This document shows positions 38,235-46,894 of a stretch of DNA of 64,000 nucleotides, in pieces (position 1 is the stretch's first letter; each line of letters starts with the position of its first letter). The DNA is taken from NCBI GenBank assembly GCA_963676655.2, contig CAXXKX010000002.1, positions 1,364,001 through 1,428,000 of the forward strand, given 5' to 3'. The stretch is from G963676655 sp963676655 (GTDB lineage Bacteria > Verrucomicrobiota > Lentisphaeria > Victivallales > Victivallaceae). A program made the translations under genes and the position numbers. Under the pieces are notes generated by a model. That model made no database searches. It saw nothing but the letters and a program-made list of their open reading frames with translations, and was not told where the DNA came from.

Positions 38235-39260
38235 ATGAGCTGTAATGAATTAAATTCTAATGGACGAAAAGTGCTGTTACTCGGAGGTACCGGGGCAATG
38301 GGAGTATATCTGGTCCCGGAACTTGCAGTCAGAGGCTACGAGGTTAAAGTCATTTCATTGGATGATATTGTCTCGGACAATCCGCGTGTCACTTATGTTA
38401 AGGCGGACGGTAAGGATATCGAGTTTCTGAAAGAGTTGCTGAAAGAAAAATTTGATGCAATTGTCGACTTTATGATGTATCCGGGTAAGCAATTCAATGA
38501 AAGATACGAGTTGTTTCTGGATAATACCGGTCACTACTTCTATCTGTCGACCTATCGCGTGTATGACGGGGGTGAAGTACCGATTACAGAAAATTCTCCA
38601 CGACTGCTTGATAACTCGGAAGACCAGGACTTTCTGGCTACCGATGATTACTCTCTGTTCAAAGCGCGCGGCGAAGATGTCCTGCGGAATTCACAATATA
38701 AGAACTGGACGATTGTCAGGCCGGCAATAACCTATTCAAAACGTCGTTTCCAACTGGTAACGCTGGAAGCGCATATTTGCGTGGCCAGAGCTTTGCAAGG
38801 ACTGCCGGTGGTGATTCCTAAGGCAGCACTTTCTGTTCAGGCCACTATGAGTTGGGCTGGAGATGTCGCGAAGATGTTTGCCGGACTGATCCTTAATCCG
38901 GCAGCATATTGCGAAGCTTTCACCTTGGCGACCGCAGAGCATCGCACCTGGGGCGAAATTGCGGAATATTATAAAGAGATAATCGGTTTGAATTATCTGG
39001 CGGCTGATACCGAAGACTATCTGAAAATAATGGGTGGGTCTTCAGGAGCGCGCTATCAGCTTGATTACGACAGGTTGTTCGAGCGGATTGTTGACAACTC
39101 CAAAGTTCTGCGGGTTGCCGGGTTGAAACAGGAGGACTTTATGCCGCTTCGGCTCGGGTTGGAGAAAGAGTTATCCGCGTTGCCGGAAAATCTGAAATGG
39201 CCTGACGCGAGCGCGGTCTGGGAAAGAATGGATGATTACGCCAAGGAACATAAAGCTTAA
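38235..39260 (+). CDS. NAD-dependent epimerase/dehydratase-like SDR
   Basis: 341 residues. The N-terminal LLLGGTGAMGVYLVPEL is the glycine-rich NAD loop of extended/atypical SDRs. DDYSLFK contains the YxxxK catalytic pair, and YFYLSTYRVYDGG supplies the Ser/Thr. The C-terminal part resembles isoflavone-reductase/UDP-glucose-epimerase-like enzymes. Probably epimerises or reduces a sugar or cyclitol in the operon's pathway. It follows the MDR gene by 20 bases. Confidence 0.78.
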   Translation: MSCNELNSNGRKVLLLGGTGAMGVYLVPELAVRGYEVKVISLDDIVSDNPRVTYVKADGKDIEFLKELLKEKFDAIVDFMMYPGKQFNERYELFLDNTGHYFYLSTYRVYDGGEVPITENSPRLLDNSEDQDFLATDDYSLFKARGEDVLRNSQYKNWTIVRPAITYSKRRFQLVTLEAHICVARALQGLPVVIPKAALSVQATMSWAGDVAKMFAGLILNPAAYCEAFTLATAEHRTWGEIAEYYKEIIGLNYLAADTEDYLKIMGGSSGARYQLDYDRLFERIVDNSKVLRVAGLKQEDFMPLRLGLEKELSALPENLKWPDASAVWERMDDYAKEHKA

Positions 39261-39272
39261 GGAGCAAAAGAA

Positions 39273-40004
39273 ATGTTGGAAGGTAAAGTAGCAGTGGTTA
39301 CCGGCGGGGCTGATGGCATTGGCCGGAAAACTGCTTTGGAGTTGGCCGGCGCCGGTGCGAAAATTGCGATTATGGATATCGATTTGGACAAAGCTAAACA
39401 GGTTGCTGAAGAGATAGATCAATCCGGCAGAAGGGCGATTGCGGTCAAGGTTGACATTACTAAAACAGAAGAGGTTGACGCGGGATTCCAACAGATTCTT
39501 GCGGAACTCGGACGGATTGATATTTTGGTTAACAATGCCGGGATTTTTAGGTTGTTCGATGAATTTAAGAACCTGCAGGAGCATGAATGGGCCAATATGT
39601 TTGACATTAATTTGTATGGCACACTGCGTTGCTGCCGCGCGGTGCTGCCGCATATGGAGGTGCGTCAATCCGGTAAAATTATCAATATAGCGTCGGTTGC
39701 CGGGGTTGCGGGAATCGCCAAAATGGCGGTTTACTCTGCTTCAAAAGGGGCAATCATAACCTTCAGCAAGGCATTGGCGATGGAGGTCGGCAAAGATAAT
39801 ATCACGGTCAATTGCATTTCTCCCGGGCAACTGAAATCATATGAAGATGACCCCGGTCGTGGAACTTTCTTGAAACATTCCGGGGACCTGGGAACCGAAA
39901 CTGCGCATATGGTTCGTTTTCTGGCCTCCAGTGATGGCGATTTTATCACTGGAGTAAATTATATTATTGACGGCGGCAGGGTGCTGGGTGCAAGAAAGGC
40001 ATAA
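39273..40004 (+). CDS. Classical SDR oxidoreductase
   Basis: 243 residues. TGGADGIG is the cofactor loop, LVNNAG the structural motif, and Ser (NIASVAG) with Tyr-Lys (YSASK) the catalytic residues. MDIDLDKA after the second strand has the Asp that selects NAD over NADP. The family oxidises secondary alcohols of sugars, polyols and hydroxyacids. Twelve bases after the epimerase-like gene and 2 bases before the next, so clearly one transcript. Confidence 0.88.
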   Translation: MLEGKVAVVTGGADGIGRKTALELAGAGAKIAIMDIDLDKAKQVAEEIDQSGRRAIAVKVDITKTEEVDAGFQQILAELGRIDILVNNAGIFRLFDEFKNLQEHEWANMFDINLYGTLRCCRAVLPHMEVRQSGKIINIASVAGVAGIAKMAVYSASKGAIITFSKALAMEVGKDNITVNCISPGQLKSYEDDPGRGTFLKHSGDLGTETAHMVRFLASSDGDFITGVNYIIDGGRVLGARKA

Positions 40005-40006
40005 GT

Positions 40007-41026
40007 ATGAAAAAAATCAAAATCGGTCAGATAGGGGTGTGTCATGAGCATGCGTCGGGCAAGATCAATACTCTACGCAAAATGCCGGATGTTTACGAGA
40101 TTGTCGGGGTGGTTGACGACCGTGATTCGGTTACTCCGAAGTTTGCCGGTTCCAATCTGGACCCCTATGAGGGATTGCAATTCATGACCGAGGAGGAACT
40201 GTTCAATACTCCCGGCCTGCAGGCGGTGGCGGTTGAAGTGCCTAATCTCGATCTGGTTCCGACCACTTTGCGCTGCATGGAGCATAATCTGGCTATGCAC
40301 ATGGATAAACCGGGTGGAGACGAACTAGAGCTTTTCGGTCGGTTGCGTAAAGGATGTGAAGAACGTAAACTGCCGTTCCAGATGGGATACATGTTTCGCG
40401 GCAATCCAGCCATGCAGTGGTGTATCAAAGCTATTCACGAAGGCTGGTTCGGAGAAATTTTTGAAATTCAGGCCGATATGAGCCATAATTACGGTGGTGA
40501 TGCATATCAGGATTATATCGGCAAATTTCCCGGCGGCATAATGTTTAATCTGGGTTGTCACCTCATCGATCTGGTAGCGGCAATGCTGGGCCGACCGGAA
40601 AAAATCACCCCGTTTCTCAAGTCGGCTCCCGGCTGGCCGGATACGATTAAGAATAATTGCGTGACCATTATGGAATATCCACATGCCACGGTTACGCTCC
40701 GGGCCTGCAGTCTGGAAGTAGGCGGACACTCGCGTCGTCGCCTGAAAATATGCGGTACTAAGGGGACCGTGGAGCTGTCGCCGTTGGAAAGGTTCGACGG
40801 TAAACCGCTGTTAATGGATTTAGCGCTGAAAGAAGATATTCCCGGCTTTGCCGCCGGGGAGCATATTGTCGATTTCGGAATTGTCCGGGACCGTTATGAA
40901 TCACAACTGCTTGAGCTGGCAAAGATTATCAACGGTGAAATGGCTGATCCGACTACATATGAACACGATTATCTGGTTCAGGAAATTGTCCTGGCGGCAT
41001 CCGGATACACAACATGGAGAAAATAA
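40007..41026 (+). CDS. Gfo/Idh/MocA family oxidoreductase
   Basis: 339 residues. GQIGVCHEHASGKI is an unusual cofactor loop with His residues. MHMDKPGGDELE is the EKP-like motif with Asp instead of Glu. GGIMFNLGCHLIDLVAAM carries the active-site His and Asp. The fourth family member in the window and the only one on the + strand. Within this operon it could catalyse the first oxidation of the sugar or cyclitol. Starts 2 bases after the SDR stop. Confidence 0.86.
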   Translation: MKKIKIGQIGVCHEHASGKINTLRKMPDVYEIVGVVDDRDSVTPKFAGSNLDPYEGLQFMTEEELFNTPGLQAVAVEVPNLDLVPTTLRCMEHNLAMHMDKPGGDELELFGRLRKGCEERKLPFQMGYMFRGNPAMQWCIKAIHEGWFGEIFEIQADMSHNYGGDAYQDYIGKFPGGIMFNLGCHLIDLVAAMLGRPEKITPFLKSAPGWPDTIKNNCVTIMEYPHATVTLRACSLEVGGHSRRRLKICGTKGTVELSPLERFDGKPLLMDLALKEDIPGFAAGEHIVDFGIVRDRYESQLLELAKIINGEMADPTTYEHDYLVQEIVLAASGYTTWRK

Positions 41027-41029
41027 AAC

Positions 41030-42007
41030 ATGTACGCAATGACCCTTGACGAAAATTTAAACTTCGATTGGAAACAAGTACCCGATCCGGTCAGAAAAGC
41101 CGATGAGGTATTGATCAAAGTCCATGCGGCGGCGGTTAATCGGGCCGACCTGATGCAAAAGGACGGTTGTTACGCGTCTCCCGAAGGCTGGCCGCAATGG
41201 TGCGGACTTGAAGCATCCGGCGAGGTATTGGAAGCCCCTGCTGATGCCGCGGTAAAACCGGGCGATAAAGTCTGCGCTCTTCTCGGCGGCGGCGGTTATT
41301 CGGAACTGGTTACCGCTCCCGTCGGCATGGTCATTCCGATTCCGGAAGGTCTATCGATGGTCGAAGCCGCTTCGTTGCCGGAAGTATGGGCCACGGTATA
41401 CTTGAATCTGCAGATGGAGGCCGGCGGCATGAATCCGGGCGATGTTTTCTATATGCAGGCCGGAGCCAGTGGTGTGGGGTTGGCGGCGATCCAGTATGCT
41501 AAACAGTTGGGCGCCGAAGTTATCACGACCATCGATTCACCGGAAAAGGCTGAGTTCGTCCGTAATCTGGGAGCCGACTATGTTTTGGATTACCGGACTG
41601 AAGATGTACGCCCGGTTATCGAAGCGCATCCGCCTACGGTAGCTCTTGACTGCATCGGCGGTCCTTTGATGGGCGAATGTTTCCGTAATATGGTTTTCGG
41701 CGGACGCTGGATCATGATCGCCACTATGGGCGGCAGCGAATGCATGATCAATCTGGAAACCGTCTGGCGCAAACGTATCCGCCTGATCGGCAGTACTCTG
41801 CGTAGCCGTACCCCTGAAGAAAAGAGCGCGATACTTAAAGCGCTTCAGGAAAAAATGTGGCCATTGTTCAGCGCTGGTAAACTCATTACCAACATCCACG
41901 CGGTTTTCCCGATAGAGGAGGTGGAGGAAGCCCACGGCGTACTGCGACGCTGCGAAAACATCGGTAAAGTTGTGCTGACATTTGACGCATGTGAAAGACA
42001 GGGATAA
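41030..42007 (+). CDS. Zinc-independent MDR, quinone oxidoreductase (QOR/PIG3-like)
   Basis: 325 residues. AVNRADLMQKDGCY and GLEASGEVLEA are signature blocks of the PIG3/quinone-oxidoreductase subgroup. YMQAGASGVGLAAIQYAKQLGA is the cofactor-binding motif. Such enzymes use NADPH to reduce quinones or enones and have no zinc. In this pathway it may reduce an alpha,beta-unsaturated ketone made by the dehydratase-like enzyme next door (inference). Confidence 0.85.
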   Translation: MYAMTLDENLNFDWKQVPDPVRKADEVLIKVHAAAVNRADLMQKDGCYASPEGWPQWCGLEASGEVLEAPADAAVKPGDKVCALLGGGGYSELVTAPVGMVIPIPEGLSMVEAASLPEVWATVYLNLQMEAGGMNPGDVFYMQAGASGVGLAAIQYAKQLGAEVITTIDSPEKAEFVRNLGADYVLDYRTEDVRPVIEAHPPTVALDCIGGPLMGECFRNMVFGGRWIMIATMGGSECMINLETVWRKRIRLIGSTLRSRTPEEKSAILKALQEKMWPLFSAGKLITNIHAVFPIEEVEEAHGVLRRCENIGKVVLTFDACERQG

Positions 42008-42035
42008 AGTATATAATAATAAATGGGAAAATATT

Positions 42036-42815
42036 ATGAGATTTTCATTTTTTGATCAGCCGTCTCCGGTCATTACCGCAATCATGGCAGGTGAGACGCC
42101 GCAGGAATTTATCGCGGAAGCCAGGAACGCCGAGTTTGACGGCGCCGGAGCCATTTGCGCCGAACTGAACTATTTGAAACCGGAATTCCGCAACTATGAT
42201 TCATTGAAAGGCATGATCGACGCGGTCGATCTACCGTTCATGTTTGTCTTTTACCGTAACGATAAATGGGGTGAATCCAATGACGAACAGCGGCAGGAAG
42301 TGCTGCTGACTGCCGCCGAAGCCGGAGCGTCTATGATCGACGTAATGGGTGACCTTTACGATCCGTCCCCGATGGAGTTGACTCTCAATCCGCAGGCAAT
42401 CGATAAGCAGAAACGCCTGATTGACAAGATCCACGGCAAAGGCGCTCAGGTGGTTATCTCCTCGCATATGCCATGCGCCAGAACCACGGAACAGGTTCTG
42501 GAACACATGCAGGAAGTGGCCTCGCGCGGTCCGGACGTGGTCAAGATTGTGACTACCGCCAATACTGAAGACGAGTTGGCCGAAGCCCTGAAAACCACTC
42601 TGACGCTGAAACGTGAACTGAAATTGCCTTTTATTCATCTCTGCAACGGTAAGTTCAGCCGTCCGCACCGCTTCATGGGGCCGGTTCTCGGGATATCGAT
42701 TATGTTTACGGTACACCGTTATCGGGAGAAGTACGGCTATAATCAACCGACCATCAAGGCGATGAAAGCCGTGCTTGAAAATACCCACTGGGATATCAAC
42801 AAAGTTATGTCATGA
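42036..42815 (+). CDS. Type I 3-dehydroquinate dehydratase-like enzyme with altered active site
   Basis: 259 residues, a (beta/alpha)8 class I Schiff-base enzyme aligning end to end with AroD. Lys170 (DVVKIV) is the Schiff-base Lys, His144 (ISSHM) the general base, and Arg212 and Gln237 also have counterparts. However, the E-x-R motif that binds the substrate in true AroD is ELN here (Glu43 kept, Arg lost). Its setting in a LacI-controlled operon of dehydrogenases, without other shikimate genes, points to a catabolic dehydratase or lyase on a related cyclic or linear keto-compound. The ATG at 42036 is used; an in-frame start at 41982 overlaps the previous gene and adds an unrelated extension. 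Confidence 0.75.
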   Translation: MRFSFFDQPSPVITAIMAGETPQEFIAEARNAEFDGAGAICAELNYLKPEFRNYDSLKGMIDAVDLPFMFVFYRNDKWGESNDEQRQEVLLTAAEAGASMIDVMGDLYDPSPMELTLNPQAIDKQKRLIDKIHGKGAQVVISSHMPCARTTEQVLEHMQEVASRGPDVVKIVTTANTEDELAEALKTTLTLKRELKLPFIHLCNGKFSRPHRFMGPVLGISIMFTVHRYREKYGYNQPTIKAMKAVLENTHWDINKVMS

Positions 42816-43531
42816 AGCTGTACCTGTTTCAGTGCGGCACGATCAGGACGAAAAAACATTTGCTGGCAGCGGGAGTCGATCCCGAGTGTGAAATCGTGGT
42901 ACCGGTTCCGTTTTATCTGGTAACGCATCCGGACGGAAATCTGTTGTTTGATACCGGGCAGCCGTTGGCGGCGGTGGAACAGATGTCTACCGGGAACTAT
43001 ATTCCGGTAATGACCAGGGCCGATTATATAGCTAATCAACTGAAAAGGGCAGGGTTGAAAACAACCGATATAACGCATATCGTGCTGTCGCATCTGCACT
43101 CCGACCATACCGGGGGACTGGAGGCTTTCAGTAATGTATTATGCTTTATCCAGACAAGTGAATTGCAATGTCCCGGTTCCAACATTATTTTGGAACGGGA
43201 CGATTTACAATTGAACTGTTTGGATGGAGATTATGATGTTTTCGGCGATGGTCTGGTTCGGATTATCGCGACGCCGGGACATAGTCCGGGGCATCAGTCG
43301 CTATTGTTGAAGATCGATAATACCGGAGAGGTGTTTTTAGCGTCAGACAGTGTTTATCTGGATGAAATTCTTGATCTGAATAAAATGCCGGGAGTGTTTT
43401 ATGACCGGAAAGCGACAGTAAGAACGATTAAAATGATCAGGAAAATGCGGCAACGTGGAGTAAAAATAATCAGCGGACACGATCCGCAAGCCTGGTCCGG
43501 TTTGAGAAAGTTTCCAGATTACTATGATTAA
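42812..43531 (+). CDS. Metallo-beta-lactamase-fold lactonase (AttM/AiiA-like)
   Basis: 239 residues. H94-L-H96-S-D98-H99 is the dinuclear metal motif, ATPGHSPGHQS holds the next His, LASDSVY the bridging Asp, and SGHDPQ the last His. The pattern fits the N-acyl-homoserine/gamma-butyrolactone lactonase group. Within a sugar-oxidation operon its likely task is opening a sugar or cyclitol-derived lactone rather than quorum quenching (inference). It overlaps the dehydratase-like gene by ATGA. Confidence 0.83.
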   Translation: MKLYLFQCGTIRTKKHLLAAGVDPECEIVVPVPFYLVTHPDGNLLFDTGQPLAAVEQMSTGNYIPVMTRADYIANQLKRAGLKTTDITHIVLSHLHSDHTGGLEAFSNVLCFIQTSELQCPGSNIILERDDLQLNCLDGDYDVFGDGLVRIIATPGHSPGHQSLLLKIDNTGEVFLASDSVYLDEILDLNKMPGVFYDRKATVRTIKMIRKMRQRGVKIISGHDPQAWSGLRKFPDYYD

Positions 43532-43539
43532 TGAATACT

Positions 43540-43600
43540 TTGACCGTCGAATATCGAATGAATATAATACAGTGGTAGCCGGGCTCCGACCGGCGAATGC
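43540..43600. repeat. Repeat relic with short hairpin inside the operon
   Basis: TTTGACCGTCGAATATCGAATG near 43539 resembles the right flank of the repeats at 2746 and 3594 (given here only as motif: TTTGA..GTCGAA, ATCGAATG). It is followed by a GCCGG/CCGGC hairpin (43578-43594). Probably a decayed or related REP-like element in the 125-bp gap before the last gene of the operon. Confidence 0.35.
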
Positions 43601-43656
43601 TAACATAGTACAGGGCGAATTTACAAATTCTTAATTTACAATAAAAGAGGTGCGGT

Positions 43657-44400
43657 ATGAGATTTAAAGACAAAGTTGTGATTATTACCGGTGCGGCTTC
43701 CGGGATGGGACTGCTTTCCGCTCAACTGCTGGCGGAAGAAGGCGCGAAAGTTGTTCTGACTGATGTTAATTCAACTGCGGTCGAAGACGCTGCTGAAGGC
43801 ATTCGCAAAAATGGTGGAGAGGCAACCGGTATTCAGGTGGATGTGCGTGATTATGAACAGGTGCGCGCAGCGGCAGAACTTGCGAAAGAACAATATGGGG
43901 GGATAGATATTCTGCTGAATTACGCCGGCGGGGCCGAATGTCGAGTTCTGAATCGGCGGGAGCCGTTCCACGAACTGCCGGTCGAAGTAATAGACTGGGG
44001 ATTGGACGTTAATCTGAAAGGGGCGGTTTACTGCTGTCACGCTGTGCTGGGTGCGATGATCGAACAGGAGAGCGGAGTAATCATCAATCTCGGTTCGGTG
44101 ACCGGGGTTGAAGGTTCCGCCGGGGCGGTAAACTACAGCGCCGCGAAAAGCGGGATTATCGGTCTGACCAAAGCGTTGGCTTTGTATGGCGCGCCGCATA
44201 ATGTCAGGGTTTGTTGTGTTTCACCCGGGCCGGTTCTGACGCGTCCCGGCATGGCAAATATGAAAACCCGGCTGGGACGAGCTGCCGACCCGCGTGAAGT
44301 TGTTGACCTGATTCTTTATCTTTGTTCGGACAAAGCGGCATTCATCACGGGATCGAATTACCTGATAGACGGCGGCCGCACCTGCGGCGGTATGGGCTAA
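43657..44400 (+). CDS. Classical SDR oxidoreductase
   Basis: 247 residues. Cofactor loop TGAASGMG, then NYAGG in place of NNAG, catalytic Ser in NLGSVTG and Tyr-Lys in YSAAK. LTDVN has the Asp for NAD preference. A ribosome site (AAAGAGG) lies upstream. Separated from the lactonase gene by 125 bp containing a repeat relic, it is probably still part of the operon but could have its own promoter. Second classical SDR of the pathway. Confidence 0.85.
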   Translation: MRFKDKVVIITGAASGMGLLSAQLLAEEGAKVVLTDVNSTAVEDAAEGIRKNGGEATGIQVDVRDYEQVRAAAELAKEQYGGIDILLNYAGGAECRVLNRREPFHELPVEVIDWGLDVNLKGAVYCCHAVLGAMIEQESGVIINLGSVTGVEGSAGAVNYSAAKSGIIGLTKALALYGAPHNVRVCCVSPGPVLTRPGMANMKTRLGRAADPREVVDLILYLCSDKAAFITGSNYLIDGGRTCGGMG

Positions 44401-44410
44401 ATAATTTTTT

Positions 44411-44464
44411 ACCGTAGGGCCGCTTTCGATGAAAGCGACTGGATGCGTCAGCATCCCCTACGGT
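44411..44464. terminator. Three-way-junction palindrome between convergent genes
   Basis: 54 bp that fold perfectly into a cloverleaf-like form. ACCGTAGGG (44411-44419) pairs with CCCTACGGT (44456-44464). Inside are two complete hairpins, CGCTTTC-GAT-GAAAGCG (44421-44437) and GGATGC-GTCA-GCATCC (44441-44456). It lies between the end of the + operon and the end of the - GH78 gene, so it can act as a bidirectional terminator. The form also suits a REP/BIME-type RAYT substrate. Confidence 0.6.
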
Positions 44465-44573
44465 CTTACTCTTTAGTCACTGATTGAGATTAACGACGAT
44501 GGCTCACGTTCTCCGCCGGTCTCATCGAGACCAGGCGCTACTTTTCGCACAAGAATATTTGCAGTAGTTGCGA

Positions 44574-46883
44574 TTATACTGTTTTTGATTCCTCAATTGG
44601 TAATTGTCTGCCTTTTTTCAGAATGAACGCATTATCCTGCTGTTGACCTTGCAATTGGAGTGGCCCATGTCGGCTCGGCAGAACCGCCTTGAACCATTCC
44701 AGATGGCCGGGCAGGGGATGAATCGACATTTCAGGCGAACCGAGTGCTTGCGGTCTGGCTCCGATGATCGACGCATAGTAATGATAGAGCGGATGCGCTC
44801 CCCAGGCATGACAGTCGGAACGGGTCGGCAACGGGGTTTCATAGGTGGTTTTGAAGCCCATTTCAGGCAGGATGAACCAGTCCTGTTTCAAACGCGCAAA
44901 AATAATTTCCGGGATTTTCAGCATATAGGCAGCTTCGAATAAATAATGCGAAAAGTAGATGGTTGTTTTGGCGGTTTCAGGTGAAAGCCAGGCGTTAAGC
45001 AGAATTTTCCTGGCTTGATCAGGTGCGAGTTGTCCGCTTAAAACAGCAAGGCTCTGAGTGTGTTCGGAAAAGAACTGTTTGTCCGTATCATCCGCGAACA
45101 TAGCATGGGCTTCCGACCAGAAATGTTTTCTTATTGCCCCTGCAATTTTCCCGGCCTTAGATCGTAATCTGTTTGCCGCATCAATTTCTCCGAGCCATGT
45201 TTCCAGTTGCGCGGCTAAATTCAAAATATAGACAAACAGCCAGTTTAAACTGCCGCAGGTTCCGTCATCGGCAACCGGCGGTATGCCATGCGGCCAGCCC
45301 GGAACCCAATCCATGAAATTCCAGCCGGACGGAGTTTGCAGGAGATTGCGGCCATCCAGGTTTTGCAGGAAGCATTCTATCGTCATACGAACACCCGGCA
45401 TTAAGCCGGTGATAAAATCCTTATCGTCACACCACAAGGCGTTGTCGTAGACCATCGCCACCCAGATCAAGTCGAAACCGGGAATCAACTGTCGAACTTT
45501 AGAAGGGAAGCGTGACGCTATTCTACCGTTGGCGTCCCTTGAATTATTCAGGCAGGTAATGGCCTTGCGGGGCAGGAGGGTATCATTGGTTGAGGTGTAA
45601 ATAGTCAAAAGTTCCAGCCGGGTATCGCCGGAATACATCATCTGTTCATAATACGGACAGTCCATCAGGGTTTCATGACTGCACATTTGCAAACCGCGGA
45701 ACATTATCGGGATGATCCGGTTGAGTTCGGGATCGGAAAAGTTGATTTCCGAGGCTTGTTCCAGTGGATAGCCGGTTTCGGTAATATGGAGCGATTCGAC
45801 GATCAGGGCTTGCGGTCCGGTTTCGATCAGGACTTTCAGATACCGGCCGGCATGCCACCATAAACCGTCGTAGCGCCGTTTTGATGAGCCGTCAAAAATA
45901 AATTTGTTACCTTCTCCTATAAAGAGTTTTTGGTCGATCTTGTCCCGGTTGCCTTTGTATTGTTTATCCTCAAAAAACGACTCAGCCCAGAGCAGGGAAA
46001 CCGTACTGTCTTTGCCGCCGGAAACGGTAATGCTGTTATATGCGCACAGGTAATTGTCAAAGTCGATAACTATATCCAGCGCGCTTTCCGGCGGAATGAC
46101 CACCGGTTTATCCGCCGCCAGCAGTTTATCCCACTCCCCGGCCATAAATGAGTCATGCTGCGACATATCCAGCTGCGTTGACTGGCTGACGCCGGCGTAA
46201 CGTATACCGGACTGGTTCTGCTTGATCATTTTCATGGCCGGGAGCATGGCAGGGCGCAACCGGCGGCAGTTAATGTCGTATTCACTTGCCTGACTTTCAT
46301 TCAATGCCTGTTCCAGCACTAATGGTTTGCGCCACGCCGCGCCCAGTGCATTTTCCGCGTCCCAGTCTATTTCGCGCCCGTCGAGTTCAAAGAAAAATCC
46401 TCTGCCCCAGCATATTTTTGCCGGGATAAAATCATATCCGCTCTGAACCATTACCTGCCAATCGGCGATCCCGGTTGAAAGATTAAATTCTGAATCCTCC
46501 GTCGCCAGCAGGAAACCCGGAGACTTGGACAACTGCGCGAAAGGACTCAGCGTTTCCCCCGCGGCCCATACCTTGGCGAGAATCGTATTTTCCCCTGCCT
46601 GAAGCTCAATTTGATAAGTTTCGAAAAACCAGTAATTGACGGAGCCGCGTTCGCTCCCGCGTCCTTCTTCCCGACCGTTTACCGACAAAATATAACGTTC
46701 GTCAGCGGATACATGAATCAACAGAGACCGTGATTCAGTTGATTCGACAACCAGTTTGAACAACATAACGACCGGTCCCTGTTGCCCGTCAGGAGAGGTG
46801 ATCCAGTTTGCCGGCCAGAAGCCTTTCTTCACGATCGATGTGGAGTTATTTTCAAAAGGAGGATTTGTAATTAGTTTTTTCAT
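44574..46883 (-). CDS. Alpha-L-rhamnosidase-like glycoside hydrolase (GH78)
   Basis: 769 residues, no signal peptide. The N-terminal half has beta-sandwich domains (FWPANWITSPDG; ISVSADERY-like; LWWHAGRYLKV). The catalytic (alpha/alpha)6 barrel starts near residue 380 with METLMDCPYYEQ-like text: in DCPYYEQMMYSGDTR the Glu stands at the general-acid position of the GH78 DCP..E motif. WGAHPLYHYY near the end is also typical. Predicted to release alpha-L-rhamnose or a similar deoxysugar in the cytosol. Last gene of the - strand cluster beginning at 56533. Confidence 0.85.
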   Translation of the reverse strand: MKKLITNPPFENNSTSIVKKGFWPANWITSPDGQQGPVVMLFKLVVESTESRSLLIHVSADERYILSVNGREEGRGSERGSVNYWFFETYQIELQAGENTILAKVWAAGETLSPFAQLSKSPGFLLATEDSEFNLSTGIADWQVMVQSGYDFIPAKICWGRGFFFELDGREIDWDAENALGAAWRKPLVLEQALNESQASEYDINCRRLRPAMLPAMKMIKQNQSGIRYAGVSQSTQLDMSQHDSFMAGEWDKLLAADKPVVIPPESALDIVIDFDNYLCAYNSITVSGGKDSTVSLLWAESFFEDKQYKGNRDKIDQKLFIGEGNKFIFDGSSKRRYDGLWWHAGRYLKVLIETGPQALIVESLHITETGYPLEQASEINFSDPELNRIIPIMFRGLQMCSHETLMDCPYYEQMMYSGDTRLELLTIYTSTNDTLLPRKAITCLNNSRDANGRIASRFPSKVRQLIPGFDLIWVAMVYDNALWCDDKDFITGLMPGVRMTIECFLQNLDGRNLLQTPSGWNFMDWVPGWPHGIPPVADDGTCGSLNWLFVYILNLAAQLETWLGEIDAANRLRSKAGKIAGAIRKHFWSEAHAMFADDTDKQFFSEHTQSLAVLSGQLAPDQARKILLNAWLSPETAKTTIYFSHYLFEAAYMLKIPEIIFARLKQDWFILPEMGFKTTYETPLPTRSDCHAWGAHPLYHYYASIIGARPQALGSPEMSIHPLPGHLEWFKAVLPSRHGPLQLQGQQQDNAFILKKGRQLPIEESKTV

Positions 46884-46894
46884 GTTGGAGCCTT

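Noticed and set aside
42036..42815. Annotation as biosynthetic aroD
   Set aside because: The E-x-R motif is lost and no shikimate gene is nearby, so a gene symbol would mislead.
42812..43531. Quorum-quenching N-acyl-homoserine lactonase
   Set aside because: The fold and motif fit, but the operon context favours a metabolic lactone.
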